DNA of 64,000 nt from an uncultured Rikenellaceae bacterium. GTDB lineage: Bacteria; Bacteroidota; Bacteroidia; Bacteroidales; Rikenellaceae. This document shows, one piece after another, positions 8,484-16,387 of the stretch. Each line of letters starts with the position of its first letter. Within the stretch, counting starts at the first letter, position 1. Below the pieces are notes generated by a model. The model searched no databases. It worked only from the letters and a program-made list of their open reading frames with translations, and was not told the DNA's origin. The stretch is taken from contig CALVFI010000014.1 in the NCBI GenBank assembly GCA_944326815.1, positions 186,001-250,000 of the forward strand. Reading direction: 5' to 3'. The translations under genes and the position numbers were made by a program.

Positions 8484-10655
8484 ATGAGAATGATATATTG
8501 GATGATGGCTGCTGCTGCGACGGTGTTGGTGGCAGGTTGCCAGAAAGAGGGTGAGAGTACGGTCAAAAAGGATGAAGGGGCATTCCGTTTTGAAGTTGCG
8601 GCAAAAGATTTCTCGGCACGTACGGCTCTCGGTGAAGATGGAAAGACGGTAACGTGGGTGGCTACCGATGAATTGGGTGTATGCGGTGTTTCGGGAGGAG
8701 TATTTTCCGGTAACCAAAAGTTTACCACTTCGAGTGAAAATATTACTCCGGATGGAGTCAGCGCTACATTCTCGGGCGATCCGCTGGTTGCCGGCGATTA
8801 TGTAGCTTACTATCCTTATGATGCCGCAAAGAACGGTTCGCTGGAGTTCACGTTGCCCGAGACGCAGACACAACAAGTGGATACGCGCGATCATGTGGGC
8901 GAGCACGACGTGTTGGTATCCGATCCGGTGAGTGTTTCGGATGGACAATTGTCGGCCAATCTGGTCTTCAACCGGTTGCATGCGCTGTTGCGTCTGTCTG
9001 TAAAATTGAATGGTGAGACCTCCGGGGTGACCGTTTCGAAGATTACCCTCGCATCGAATGACGGTTCAGCCATCTTCAACCGGACGACGACCTGCTCGGT
9101 AGAGGATGGGAAAACGGTCTTTACTTCGAGCAATCCGACCAATGCCCTCTCCGTGGAGGTAACCGGTTCGCAGGAGTTGGCCTCCGACGGGATGTTCCAC
9201 ATCTGGATGCTTGTCCCCGAGGTGAACTACGATGGGCAAATCGATGTTACTGTGACAACCTCCATGGGTACCTATACCTTTACGAAACCCTCAGCCAATT
9301 TTGTACGTGGCCAGAGTTATTACATCACCAGCGATCTGGGCGAAGGACTCGTGCTGCCGGTGACTGTCGCTTCGGTTGAGGATTGGAATAAGGCGGTGGC
9401 TGCCGTCAATGCTGCAGGGCAGCCCGCTACGTTTGTCATTACGCAGGATCTGACTCTGCCGGCTGATGTGCTCTTCCCAACGGTGCCTCTGACGCTGAGC
9501 GGTTCCGGTACGCTGACACTGACTCCTGCCGTTCCCGAATCGGCTACGGTTGCCGGGGATGTTACGAGCAATACGGCGCTCGATCCTTCGCAGTTGAATG
9601 CCGAGGTGACGGTTCCGGATCACCTGACGGTTGCTTGTGGTTTGGCGGTCAATAACGGTATCATTCGCGGCACGAATCTCACGCTTGCCGATGGCGGATC
9701 GCTTGCCGGTCCGGGGCGTCTCTCCCTTTCCGGGACATTGACGGTGGCTTCCGGGGCATCCGCTTCCGTAGCGGCAAATATGGTTGTGGGCTGCAACACC
9801 CTGACCAATGGCGGTACGCTGGCCAACAACGGTGCATTGTATTATAACGCCGGCACCCCCGGTACCGTAAACTCCAACAGTGCCGTTCTGACTACGGGCG
9901 TCTCCGTAACCGGTCCGCAGTTGCCCTACTCCGGATTTGACCAGTGGTATGAGTCTCAGGTTTCTTATATGGGCTTTATGAGAGGGACGGGTCAGTTTAT
10001 CGGTGAAAAGTCGGGTTCCAATAATGTATGGGCGTCGGGGAACGGTTCTGAGAAAAGTAGTGTTGGAGGCATTGCTGTATCTGGGACCAATCCTACCCAG
10101 CCGGCCGAATCAGGGAAAATACATGGCGGTGCCGGGGCCTTGAAGATGATCTCTGAACATGTGACGATAGTGATTGTAAGTAAATTTGCTGCCGGTAATG
10201 TTTTCCTCGGCAGTTATGATAAAACAAATACTACCGGTGCGGAAATGACTTTTGGAATACCTTATACCTTGCGTCCGTTGGCTTTGACCGGGTATTTCGA
10301 CTATACTTCCGGATTGATTGATTATAACAATAGCCAAAAAGTGGATAATCCATCCGTACAGGATCAGTGGGATATTTATGTGGCATTGACGACGAAAGCC
10401 TACTCCATCAATACGGATGATGATTCGACCTATCCTCAACTTGAGACGGATGATGCGGTTATTGCCTACGGTCGTATTACCAGTCCGGTTTCTACGAACG
10501 GATATCAGAAATTCCGGGTAGAGCTCAAATATAAAAATATGGTTGAAGTGCCGACTCATATTCTGATTACCGCTTCGAATAGCGTAGATGGCGCAGCCTT
10601 TACGGGTTCTACGTCGAGCGTGTTGTATTTGGACGATCTGCAGTTGGAATTCTGA
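8484..10655 (+). CDS. Fimbrillin-like lipoprotein with beta-helix-like middle and C-terminal PCMD domain
   Basis: 723-residue surface lipoprotein. The ATG at 8484 is preferred over a TTG six bases earlier. Lipobox LVAGC with Cys19. Residues about 28-285 resemble the fimbrillin/Mfa-like family (FSARTALGEDGKTVTWVATD, then PLVAGDYVAYYPYD, ending FVRGQSYYITSDL). Residues about 290-475 are Gly/Thr/Leu/Asn-rich with repeating short strands (LTLADGGSLAGPGRLSLSGT), suggesting a beta-solenoid. Residues about 480-723 match the PCMD pattern (SGFDQWYES, AGNVFLGSY, FGIPYTLRPLALTGYFDYTS, YLDDLQLEF), a putative carbohydrate-binding fold common in Bacteroidales surface lipoproteins. A cell-surface adhesin or glycan-binding role is inferred. 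The domain mix is unusual. Confidence 0.85.
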   Translation: MRMIYWMMAAAATVLVAGCQKEGESTVKKDEGAFRFEVAAKDFSARTALGEDGKTVTWVATDELGVCGVSGGVFSGNQKFTTSSENITPDGVSATFSGDPLVAGDYVAYYPYDAAKNGSLEFTLPETQTQQVDTRDHVGEHDVLVSDPVSVSDGQLSANLVFNRLHALLRLSVKLNGETSGVTVSKITLASNDGSAIFNRTTTCSVEDGKTVFTSSNPTNALSVEVTGSQELASDGMFHIWMLVPEVNYDGQIDVTVTTSMGTYTFTKPSANFVRGQSYYITSDLGEGLVLPVTVASVEDWNKAVAAVNAAGQPATFVITQDLTLPADVLFPTVPLTLSGSGTLTLTPAVPESATVAGDVTSNTALDPSQLNAEVTVPDHLTVACGLAVNNGIIRGTNLTLADGGSLAGPGRLSLSGTLTVASGASASVAANMVVGCNTLTNGGTLANNGALYYNAGTPGTVNSNSAVLTTGVSVTGPQLPYSGFDQWYESQVSYMGFMRGTGQFIGEKSGSNNVWASGNGSEKSSVGGIAVSGTNPTQPAESGKIHGGAGALKMISEHVTIVIVSKFAAGNVFLGSYDKTNTTGAEMTFGIPYTLRPLALTGYFDYTSGLIDYNNSQKVDNPSVQDQWDIYVALTTKAYSINTDDDSTYPQLETDDAVIAYGRITSPVSTNGYQKFRVELKYKNMVEVPTHILITASNSVDGAAFTGSTSSVLYLDDLQLEF

Positions 10656-10677
10656 TTGCCAGAGACATCATGATAGC

Positions 10678-10708
10678 AAAAAACCGCCTGCGAAAGGCGG
10701 TCTTTTTG
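10678..10708. terminator. Bidirectional intrinsic terminator between convergent operons
   Basis: Seven-bp GC-rich stem (accgcct/aggcggt, 10683-10689 with 10695-10701), five-base loop, A-run on the left and T-run on the right. It can end the fimbrillin transcript on the plus strand and the five-gene cassette on the minus strand. Confidence 0.88.
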
Positions 10709-10758
10709 TTTCTGGGCCGTAGAGATGTTCTGCGTGGGGATGATTTTGTTGGCGGGGG

Positions 10759-11265
10759 TTAGGGCTGTTGGTTGCGACGAAGGGTTGGAATGTGTCGATA
10801 CAGGGCTCTCCGGAGTCGGCGCAAAGGGCGGAACAGGGCAAGGCGGAACAGGGAGCGGAAGCGCCAGCCGGCCGTGCAGACAATCTTCCGTTTCTCCGGG
10901 GTGGAAATGAGTCGGACGACGGCAAGGATGTCCGTTGGATTGGGAAATTCGTAAACCTGCCAGAGATTGTCGCCGCGCGTTGTGAGACGATGGCCGGTGC
11001 GGATGATCCGGTGCAGGAGGTGCCCGCCGCCATACCGGAACAGGATGATGTCGCCCCGATGCAGCTGGGAAGAGGCCCCTTGGGGGGTGTTGTCCGTCAC
11101 ATAAGGATGCAGTTCTACCTCCGTGCGTCCGTTCCGCAAGGCAGGCTCCATGCTGGTTCCATATACCCGAATACGGACTGAGCGTCCTTCTGCGAGCAGT
11201 CGCTCTATTTCGGCGAAAAATACGGCGTTGCCGATCGTTCTGGAGGTGACGGATTGCTGTTCCAT
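10759..11265 (-). CDS. S24/S26-type peptidase (signal-peptidase-like, Ser/His form)
   Basis: 168 residues. The ATG at 11265 is chosen because the open frame above it overlaps the kinase-like gene. Motifs in order: YGTSMEP with nucleophile Ser38, GDIILFRY (residues 71-78), LLHRII with His85 where bacterial signal peptidase I has its Lys box, and TRGDN (96-100). Ser/His with RGDN is the arrangement of SipW/ER-type signal peptidases. Unlike those, there is no N-terminal membrane helix; instead the C-terminus is strongly basic and amphipathic (residues 136-164). Last gene of the cassette, 13 bases after the HprK-like gene. A cytoplasmic peptide-processing role, for example removing a leader, is inferred from context. 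Confidence 0.85.
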   Translation of the reverse strand: MEQQSVTSRTIGNAVFFAEIERLLAEGRSVRIRVYGTSMEPALRNGRTEVELHPYVTDNTPQGASSQLHRGDIILFRYGGGHLLHRIIRTGHRLTTRGDNLWQVYEFPNPTDILAVVRLISTPEKRKIVCTAGWRFRSLFRLALFRPLRRLRRALYRHIPTLRRNQQP

Positions 11266-11278
11266 GGCTGAAGTGTGT

Positions 11279-12184
11279 TTATTGAGGACCGAATATGGCG
11301 GAGAAGGCCGCTTCGGCTGCTTGACGGTTGGGCAGACACTCGAGTCGGTAGGTGCGGACATTTCGAATCGTGTCGGAGAGAATGGTGCAGATCCGGTCGG
11401 AGAGCAGGGGGTCACGGGCGAATGCCGGAGGGCACGAGGGGTATAAGGCTCCGAATGCGTGTACGATCGGAAGTAGTGAGATCCGATTGTGGGGTGCCTG
11501 GCAGAGTCGGACCACGGCAGCGAGCGGAAAGCGTTCGTTGCGGAAGCAGGCGGTTTTGCCGCTCCACGGCGAGCCGTACACATAGGGAACACCCTCTTCT
11601 ATGCGCAGAATGGGACTGTCGTCGTTGAGCAGTGAGGATCCGGGAATATACTCCTGCCAGAGACGTGTATGGGTGCTTTTGCCTGTTCCGGATTCTCCCA
11701 GGAAGAGAATGGCTTTTCCTTGCCAGACGATGGTCGAAGCGTGAATGGGAATGGCTTTCTGAAAAACTCCCGCCAGGCCGTAAGCGGTCCAGAGACCAAA
11801 GCGGAGCATGGTTGCGTGGCTGGGGAGGGAGGCCTCGATGAGTGGATTGCCGGGTTGGAAGCGAAGATTGAAAACGTCGCCGTGTGGAGAGGTCATGGTC
11901 AGGAAATAGCCGGAGGGTTTCTCTGCCTCTGTATGCTGTTCGGTAGGCTGTGTGCGTCCGAAACGGCATTCGATGCTGTCGAACGAGAAGTCATATAGGG
12001 CATTCGCTTGGGGAATGGAAAAGCTATCGCTGCTCTGAAAAAGGAGAAAAGGTTGCTGGGCTTCGGAAGTACGGAACGTCTCGAAGTCGGGGGCCTCGCG
12101 GAGTAGTGCGATTGCTTTGGCACCCGTGACGCAGAGGTCGAATCCTCCGATGCGGAAAGTGAGTGTCGGGATGGATGCGGTCAT
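11279..12184 (-). CDS. HPr-kinase/PEPCK-like P-loop protein (HprK-related kinase)
   Basis: 301 residues. Walker A GESGTGKST at 163-171, followed by the acidic NDDSP at 187-191 and GSPWSGK at 204-210, the signature order of the HprK-like group that shares its fold with ATP-PEP carboxykinase. HprK proper is a two-domain HPr Ser-kinase/phosphorylase; this one has a different N-terminal 140 residues. Homologues in lasso-peptide clusters (ThcoK, PadeK) phosphorylate the C-terminal serine of the precursor peptide. The ATG at 12184 overlaps the exporter stop as ATGA, indicating translational coupling. The substrate here is unknown; an exported or modified peptide is the best guess. Confidence 0.82.
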   Translation of the reverse strand: MTASIPTLTFRIGGFDLCVTGAKAIALLREAPDFETFRTSEAQQPFLLFQSSDSFSIPQANALYDFSFDSIECRFGRTQPTEQHTEAEKPSGYFLTMTSPHGDVFNLRFQPGNPLIEASLPSHATMLRFGLWTAYGLAGVFQKAIPIHASTIVWQGKAILFLGESGTGKSTHTRLWQEYIPGSSLLNDDSPILRIEEGVPYVYGSPWSGKTACFRNERFPLAAVVRLCQAPHNRISLLPIVHAFGALYPSCPPAFARDPLLSDRICTILSDTIRNVRTYRLECLPNRQAAEAAFSAIFGPQ

Positions 12185-13890
12185 GAGGGGTCGATTTCGA
12201 TGATACGGTCGCAAAGTGCCAGAGAGGATTCCCGATGTGCGATGATCACTATGGTGAGCATACGACAGGGATTCGAGAGCTCTGCGATGGTACGTGTGAT
12301 TTCATGTTCTGTCTCATTGTCGAGGGCTGAAGTCGCCTCGTCGAAGAAGAGAACCTCGGCTCCTTTATAGAGTGCTCGGGCGATTCCGATTCGTTGTCGT
12401 TGTCCGCCGGAGAGCCGACTGCCGTTCTCCCCGACGGGAGTGTCGATTCCCTCAGGCAACTGGGCGACCCATGAGGAGAGACATACCTGATTGAGAATTT
12501 GGTGGATTTTTTCACGGTCGATATCACGTCGGCCGAAAGCGATGTTCTCGGCCAGGGTGCCGTCGATGAGGAGAACCTCCTGGGGAACATAGCCGCATTG
12601 CTGCTGCCAGGCTTGGCGTGTATCGGCAGTAAGAGGGATGTCGTCGATCAGAATCTCGCCCTGTTGGATCGGATAGAAACCCAGCAGGAGGTTGAATAGC
12701 GTCGTTTTTCCGCCACCTGACGCGCCTCGGATTCCGATGCGTTCCCCTTTGCGTATGGTTAGAGAGCAGTCTCTCAGTACGGGGTGATGGCCGTCGAACG
12801 AGAAGGTAAGTTGTTCTGCCCGGATTTCTCTCTGGAAAGGGAGTGGAGTGCTCTGGTTGCAGGAGTCTGTATGGGTGGAAGATGATCTCTCAGAGGCTTC
12901 GGACTCAAGTGCCGTGCGGACGATTTCTGCCGTATAGAGGTTGTTTTTGATTTGTGCCCATCCCCCCAGCAGAGAGCGTACGGAGGGCAGCAGTCGGATA
13001 GCGGCGATGGCGAATACGCCGAACAGCATGCGCAAGGAGCCCCCCGGGACAGTGAACAACACCAGCAGTGTGATACCGATTGCCAGACCGGTCTCTGTCA
13101 GAATGGGAGGAATGCGGAGCAGGGTTTCGGTCCGTTCGTCGAGCCGTGAGATGTCGTACAATCCTTTTTGAAAACGGTCGCGGATCAGGGGCATCGCCTC
13201 ATTAATCTCTACTTCAGCATACCCCTTGAGAGCCTCCTGTACGGTTTGTGTCTGACGTACACGCAGGCGGTTTCCCTCTTTGCCGTAATCTGTGAGGCGT
13301 CTTTTGACAATTGCGACGTAGATCCATACCAAAGGCAGGAAGCAGAGCGGCAGGAGTAGTGCCACACCCGGGGCATAGAAACCTAACGCGATTAGCAGTA
13401 TGAGAATGAAGGCTGCCTCTCCGGCCATGGACAGTAACGGTGCAAGCACCTTTGTTACGAAGGTGTGGCACACGTAATTGATCTCATGTGATAATCCGGA
13501 GCTGTTCTGTCGCTTGATGAAAAGCAACCCTCGATGGTGGTAGGAGGTGAAGAGAGCGTCCGAATAGTATCGGTACAGGGAGAGAAGATAGCGGCTTTGC
13601 CTGCGTGAGATCCATAGTGATAGGCCATTCTTCAGCAAGATAATGCCGAGGACTCCGATGCAGAGTACGATGGCAAAGGTCTCTTTCGACCTGAAATCTC
13701 CCAAGGTGTATAATTTTTCCAGCCAGGGGCTGCTTTCCAGGCCATCGTTATTCAGTACCAGCAGAAGTATCGGCAGAAAAGCGGCCAATCCCGCCAAGTC
13801 GAGTACCGCCCTTAAGGGCGCTGCTGCGACCATGCGTCGTCCCTGAGCTCGAAAGGCAGGTGGTATGAGGGATAGCAGCCGGCAGGTCAT
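12181..13890 (-). CDS. ABC exporter, fused membrane and ATPase domains (peptide/lipid exporter type)
   Basis: 569-residue half-transporter. Six predicted membrane segments in residues about 20-300, then an ATPase domain with Walker A GASGGGKTT near 390, signature LSGGQRQR, Walker B VLFFDEATSALD and switch IIAHRE. Position 5 of the usual G-x-S-G-S-G-K-S/T-T motif is Gly instead of Ser, a mild variant. No C39 leader peptidase domain is present, so any leader removal must be done by another protein, fitting the S26-type peptidase two genes on. Starts 3 bases after the nucleotidyltransferase stop. It would export the product of the cassette. Confidence 0.9.
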   Translation of the reverse strand: MTCRLLSLIPPAFRAQGRRMVAAAPLRAVLDLAGLAAFLPILLLVLNNDGLESSPWLEKLYTLGDFRSKETFAIVLCIGVLGIILLKNGLSLWISRRQSRYLLSLYRYYSDALFTSYHHRGLLFIKRQNSSGLSHEINYVCHTFVTKVLAPLLSMAGEAAFILILLIALGFYAPGVALLLPLCFLPLVWIYVAIVKRRLTDYGKEGNRLRVRQTQTVQEALKGYAEVEINEAMPLIRDRFQKGLYDISRLDERTETLLRIPPILTETGLAIGITLLVLFTVPGGSLRMLFGVFAIAAIRLLPSVRSLLGGWAQIKNNLYTAEIVRTALESEASERSSSTHTDSCNQSTPLPFQREIRAEQLTFSFDGHHPVLRDCSLTIRKGERIGIRGASGGGKTTLFNLLLGFYPIQQGEILIDDIPLTADTRQAWQQQCGYVPQEVLLIDGTLAENIAFGRRDIDREKIHQILNQVCLSSWVAQLPEGIDTPVGENGSRLSGGQRQRIGIARALYKGAEVLFFDEATSALDNETEHEITRTIAELSNPCRMLTIVIIAHRESSLALCDRIIEIDPS

Positions 13891-13893
13891 GAT

Positions 13894-15015
13894 CTATACC
13901 TTTAGAAAGTTTTTCGGATAGCGTATATGTGTTTGAATTGAGAGTCGGAGACGGGTGGCCAATCCGCCTTTGCGTCCGTATACGGCATGGTATTTCCACT
14001 GTATGGCACAAAAACGACGAATTTTGAAGCAGATGATTCGTAGTGGATTTCGTGACTGAATCGACCGCTTTTCGTGCAGAATGCTGTCCCAAATCTTTGC
14101 AGCCAGTTCTCGATCCGGAGTGTTCGTATTGGGTAAATATTCGACTGGTAACCCTAACTGTTCAGTAGCGAGCATCCCCAAGGCATTTGCAATGCGATCT
14201 AGGCCGGTATCCTGTAAAATTTTTTGCCAGGCTTGTTTGTCGAATTCGTCTCCGTGTACGAAGAGAAATCGTGCCCAGTCGCAGAGATGGCGAAGCCGGA
14301 TGTCGCAGGTGGTGAAGTGCGTGGCTGTATGTATCAGCAGGAACAGTGCGTTGAAATCGGCAGAGGGGAGATAGGGTTCATGCGTGTGGCTCTCCTCGTT
14401 CGGAAGCCGTGGAAGTTGTTTTTTGTCCTGCAGCAGAATCTGAAGTCTCGGCTCCAGCAGCCGATTGACGGCGAAGAGACGGACATCCAGAAAGTGACGG
14501 TGATTTTCTACGATGATTCCATCATATACGAAGGATGAGTGTTTGTCGCCTCTTTTTACGGAACTGAAATGTTCGGTTGCCAGTTGCATACCCTTCTCGT
14601 ATTGTCCGAAAAGCCAGAGGTCGATGTCGCCGCTCTCGCGATGGTCGGGAACCGAAAAATCCAGGGCTTGGCCGACCCCTTTGAGAACCATTGTGTCGAC
14701 TCCATGGCGATGGAAAAATGCCGTTAGTTCGCGGGTTGCAGTGAGGTAGTGGTTGAAACGCTTCTCTGCAGCAGCAGCATTGATGCCCCATTGTAGTTTC
14801 AATGTACGTGGCGGCTGCAATGTCTCCGGGAGACGCATCATTCCGTCGAATGCAATGGCTTGTACTCCTTGTCCTACGGCAGCGGCATAGATTTTCTCCC
14901 ATTCGGAAACCGTCAGTCCATGAAATGCCCCCTCTTCGGATCTTCCCCAAAGAGCGTTTCTTAACAAAGCGACTAAGGCCTTTTCCGATTGGGTTATGGT
15001 TCCAGAATGTGGCAT
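13894..15015 (-). CDS. Nucleotidyltransferase of the NTP_transf_5 type
   Basis: 373 residues. The ATG at 15015 lies inside the end of the PqqD-like gene (22-base overlap). The core is a Pol-beta-type nucleotidyltransferase: MVLKG at 109-113, then HRESGDIDLWL, where the D-x-D pair (D130, D132) would bind metal and nucleotide. The remaining C-terminal two thirds is helical (HTATHFTTCDIRLRHLCDWA region). Such proteins accompany PqqD-like and HprK-like genes in RiPP and capsule-type clusters, including the paeninodin lasso cluster, where their reaction is not firmly known. Here it probably acts on the same substrate as the kinase-like protein. Confidence 0.82.
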   Translation of the reverse strand: MPHSGTITQSEKALVALLRNALWGRSEEGAFHGLTVSEWEKIYAAAVGQGVQAIAFDGMMRLPETLQPPRTLKLQWGINAAAAEKRFNHYLTATRELTAFFHRHGVDTMVLKGVGQALDFSVPDHRESGDIDLWLFGQYEKGMQLATEHFSSVKRGDKHSSFVYDGIIVENHRHFLDVRLFAVNRLLEPRLQILLQDKKQLPRLPNEESHTHEPYLPSADFNALFLLIHTATHFTTCDIRLRHLCDWARFLFVHGDEFDKQAWQKILQDTGLDRIANALGMLATEQLGLPVEYLPNTNTPDRELAAKIWDSILHEKRSIQSRNPLRIICFKIRRFCAIQWKYHAVYGRKGGLATRLRLSIQTHIRYPKNFLKV

Positions 15016-15263
15016 GCGATCAGTTGATTGGCCCAGTCCTGTGCATCGTGCAGGGCGGTTGATGGATCTGTTTCGAATCTTTCCGTGAGTAGTGCGGCGA
15101 TATCGGTGACGGTAAAGTCCCGTCCTGCGAGGTTCTCCCAAAGCCATGCGGCCGTCGGATTCAGCGATACGATGCGTGTCATGTCGGCGTGACATTCATT
15201 TTGCATGATGACAATCTTCTCGCCTGCGATTTCACGGATTTTATATTCCGGTTTCAGTTTCAT
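14994..15263 (-). CDS. PqqD-like protein (RiPP recognition element type)
   Basis: 89 residues covering the complete PqqD fold: an N-terminal beta-hairpin (IREIAGEKIVIMQN), the helix with TRIVSLNPTAAWLWENLAG, a helix-turn-helix-like part (TVTDIAALLTERFETDP) and a last helix (DAQDWANQLIACHIL). PqqD-like domains bind leader peptides and present them to modifying enzymes. First gene of the minus-strand cassette; its stop overlaps the nucleotidyltransferase start by 22 bases. No PQQ biosynthesis gene is nearby, so a role in peptide recognition is favoured over PQQ synthesis. Confidence 0.85.
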   Translation of the reverse strand: MKLKPEYKIREIAGEKIVIMQNECHADMTRIVSLNPTAAWLWENLAGRDFTVTDIAALLTERFETDPSTALHDAQDWANQLIACHILEP

Positions 15264-15372
15264 CCGTTTTTTATTATGGTCTATTTTGCAATATTACGAA
15301 TTTTCGGGCGGATTCCCTTTCATGCGGAGCCTATTTCTGTTGCTTCTGTTTTTGTCCTGGAGCATCCTTATA

Positions 15373-15406
15373 AAAAAGTAACAGGTCCGAAAGGGCCTGT
15401 TACTTT
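15373..15406 (-). terminator. Intrinsic terminator after the DUF3332 gene
   Basis: Near-perfect inverted repeat around the tetraloop GAAA (15388-15391), stem aagtaacaggtcc/gggcctgttactt, with an A-run on the left that gives a T-run on the minus strand. It separates the DUF3332 gene from the PqqD cassette promoter region. Confidence 0.85.
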
Positions 15407-15430
15407 TTATGATGAAACATGATGTATGGT

Positions 15431-15991
15431 CTACAGTGTAGCAAAAGAGGTGTAGTTCTGTTGCATGGCTTTACGGAATGCCATCATGCCGGGTTGATCC
15501 AATGTTACGTCCATCGTTTTCCCCTCGGATAGATAGATTCTCACTTTGTTGTTCTCGAGGAAGGTCATGAATTTGGTCTCTTTGTCTTTTGATATGGCAG
15601 ACCATGTTTGGGTCTTCTCGTCGAATTTCAGATTTACGGCTACTTTGCGATTCTCGTTGAGAATCTTATAGCCGTTACGGGTACGTTTTACCAAATATTC
15701 CTCGCCGTTCTCTCCTTTTATTTTTTGTATTTTATCGCTGGATGCAACAGGATTGCTGCCCGACCAGAATTCGATGCTGTTCAACAATACTACGTCTGCC
15801 AGAACGGCTATCTCATAAACGGGAAGAACCCAGAAACAGAAGAAGACTACTTCATTGGCAAACTTGCTGCCGATACTTTGATTCCATGTTCTGAGATTGT
15901 TAAAGAGTTTGAAAGAGCCGATGCAAGAAGAAAACAGAATACTTCCGCACAATACAGCTACCATCAGACAGGTCATTTTTCCTTTTTTCAT
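15431..15991 (-). CDS. DUF3332-family lipoprotein
   Basis: 186 residues. Signal region followed by a lipobox LFSSC (Cys23), then the family's typical segments SFKLFNNLRTWNQSIGSKFANEVVF and a second hydrophobic stretch around residues 48-70, and a C-terminal beta-rich part. Quoted segments match the DUF3332 family of Bacteroidetes and gammaproteobacteria; function unknown. Monocistronic: its own promoter at 16026-16056 and its own terminator at 15373-15406. Confidence 0.8.
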   Translation of the reverse strand: MKKGKMTCLMVAVLCGSILFSSCIGSFKLFNNLRTWNQSIGSKFANEVVFFCFWVLPVYEIAVLADVVLLNSIEFWSGSNPVASSDKIQKIKGENGEEYLVKRTRNGYKILNENRKVAVNLKFDEKTQTWSAISKDKETKFMTFLENNKVRIYLSEGKTMDVTLDQPGMMAFRKAMQQNYTSFATL

Positions 15992-16387
15992 AGCTTTTGA
16001 GGTTTATGGGTTGAAGAATTCCTTTCAAAGTTAGCTTTTTCTGAGGAATAGTACAAGTTTATTTTGCTTGGTTTGTGTCCTAAACAGAGGGTATATGAGT
16101 TTAGATATGTTATAGAATTTTCTATTTATGCAAATCTGTTGCAAAAAGTGTCTAAATCGACGATAAGTACGACTATATAAAGAATTGATGTAGTGCAACA
16201 TTTTCTTATCTTGGTAACAGAATATGACGAAAAAATAGTAGCATACGTAAGTCCGAATTTTATAATAAGAAAGGAGGGGTTAAGATAGAGAAAATTAGGT
16301 GTTAAAACAGTAGCTTATATGTCGTTGAAATGATAGATACGGCTTTTTCTTTGAAATTGAATTTAACAACCCGAACATGTTAAAACT
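15992..16387. other. AT-rich intergenic region of 396 bases without a recognisable gene
   Basis: The right-hand part is clearly richer in A/T than the rest of the window. It holds the DUF3332 promoter (16026-16056, minus) and the leader of the unknown secreted protein at 16388. Only ORFs under 15 codons were found by eye; no RNA gene is recognised. Confidence 0.6.
16026..16056 (-). promoter_or_regulatory. Promoter of the DUF3332 lipoprotein gene
   Basis: -7 box TAACTTTG (16033-16026) matches TAnnTTTG exactly, and TTG (16056-16054) stands 20 bases upstream as -33 element, both on the minus strand. The start codon at 15991 follows about 35 bases later. Confidence 0.6.

Noticed and set aside
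10759-15263. Lasso-peptide cluster
   Set aside because: PqqD-like, HprK-like, nucleotidyltransferase and ABC genes fit, but the B2 transglutaminase-like protease and the Asn-synthetase-like cyclase are absent and no lasso-type precursor is visible.
14994-15263. PQQ biosynthesis
   Set aside because: Only a PqqD-like domain is present; no pqqA, B, C or E nearby.
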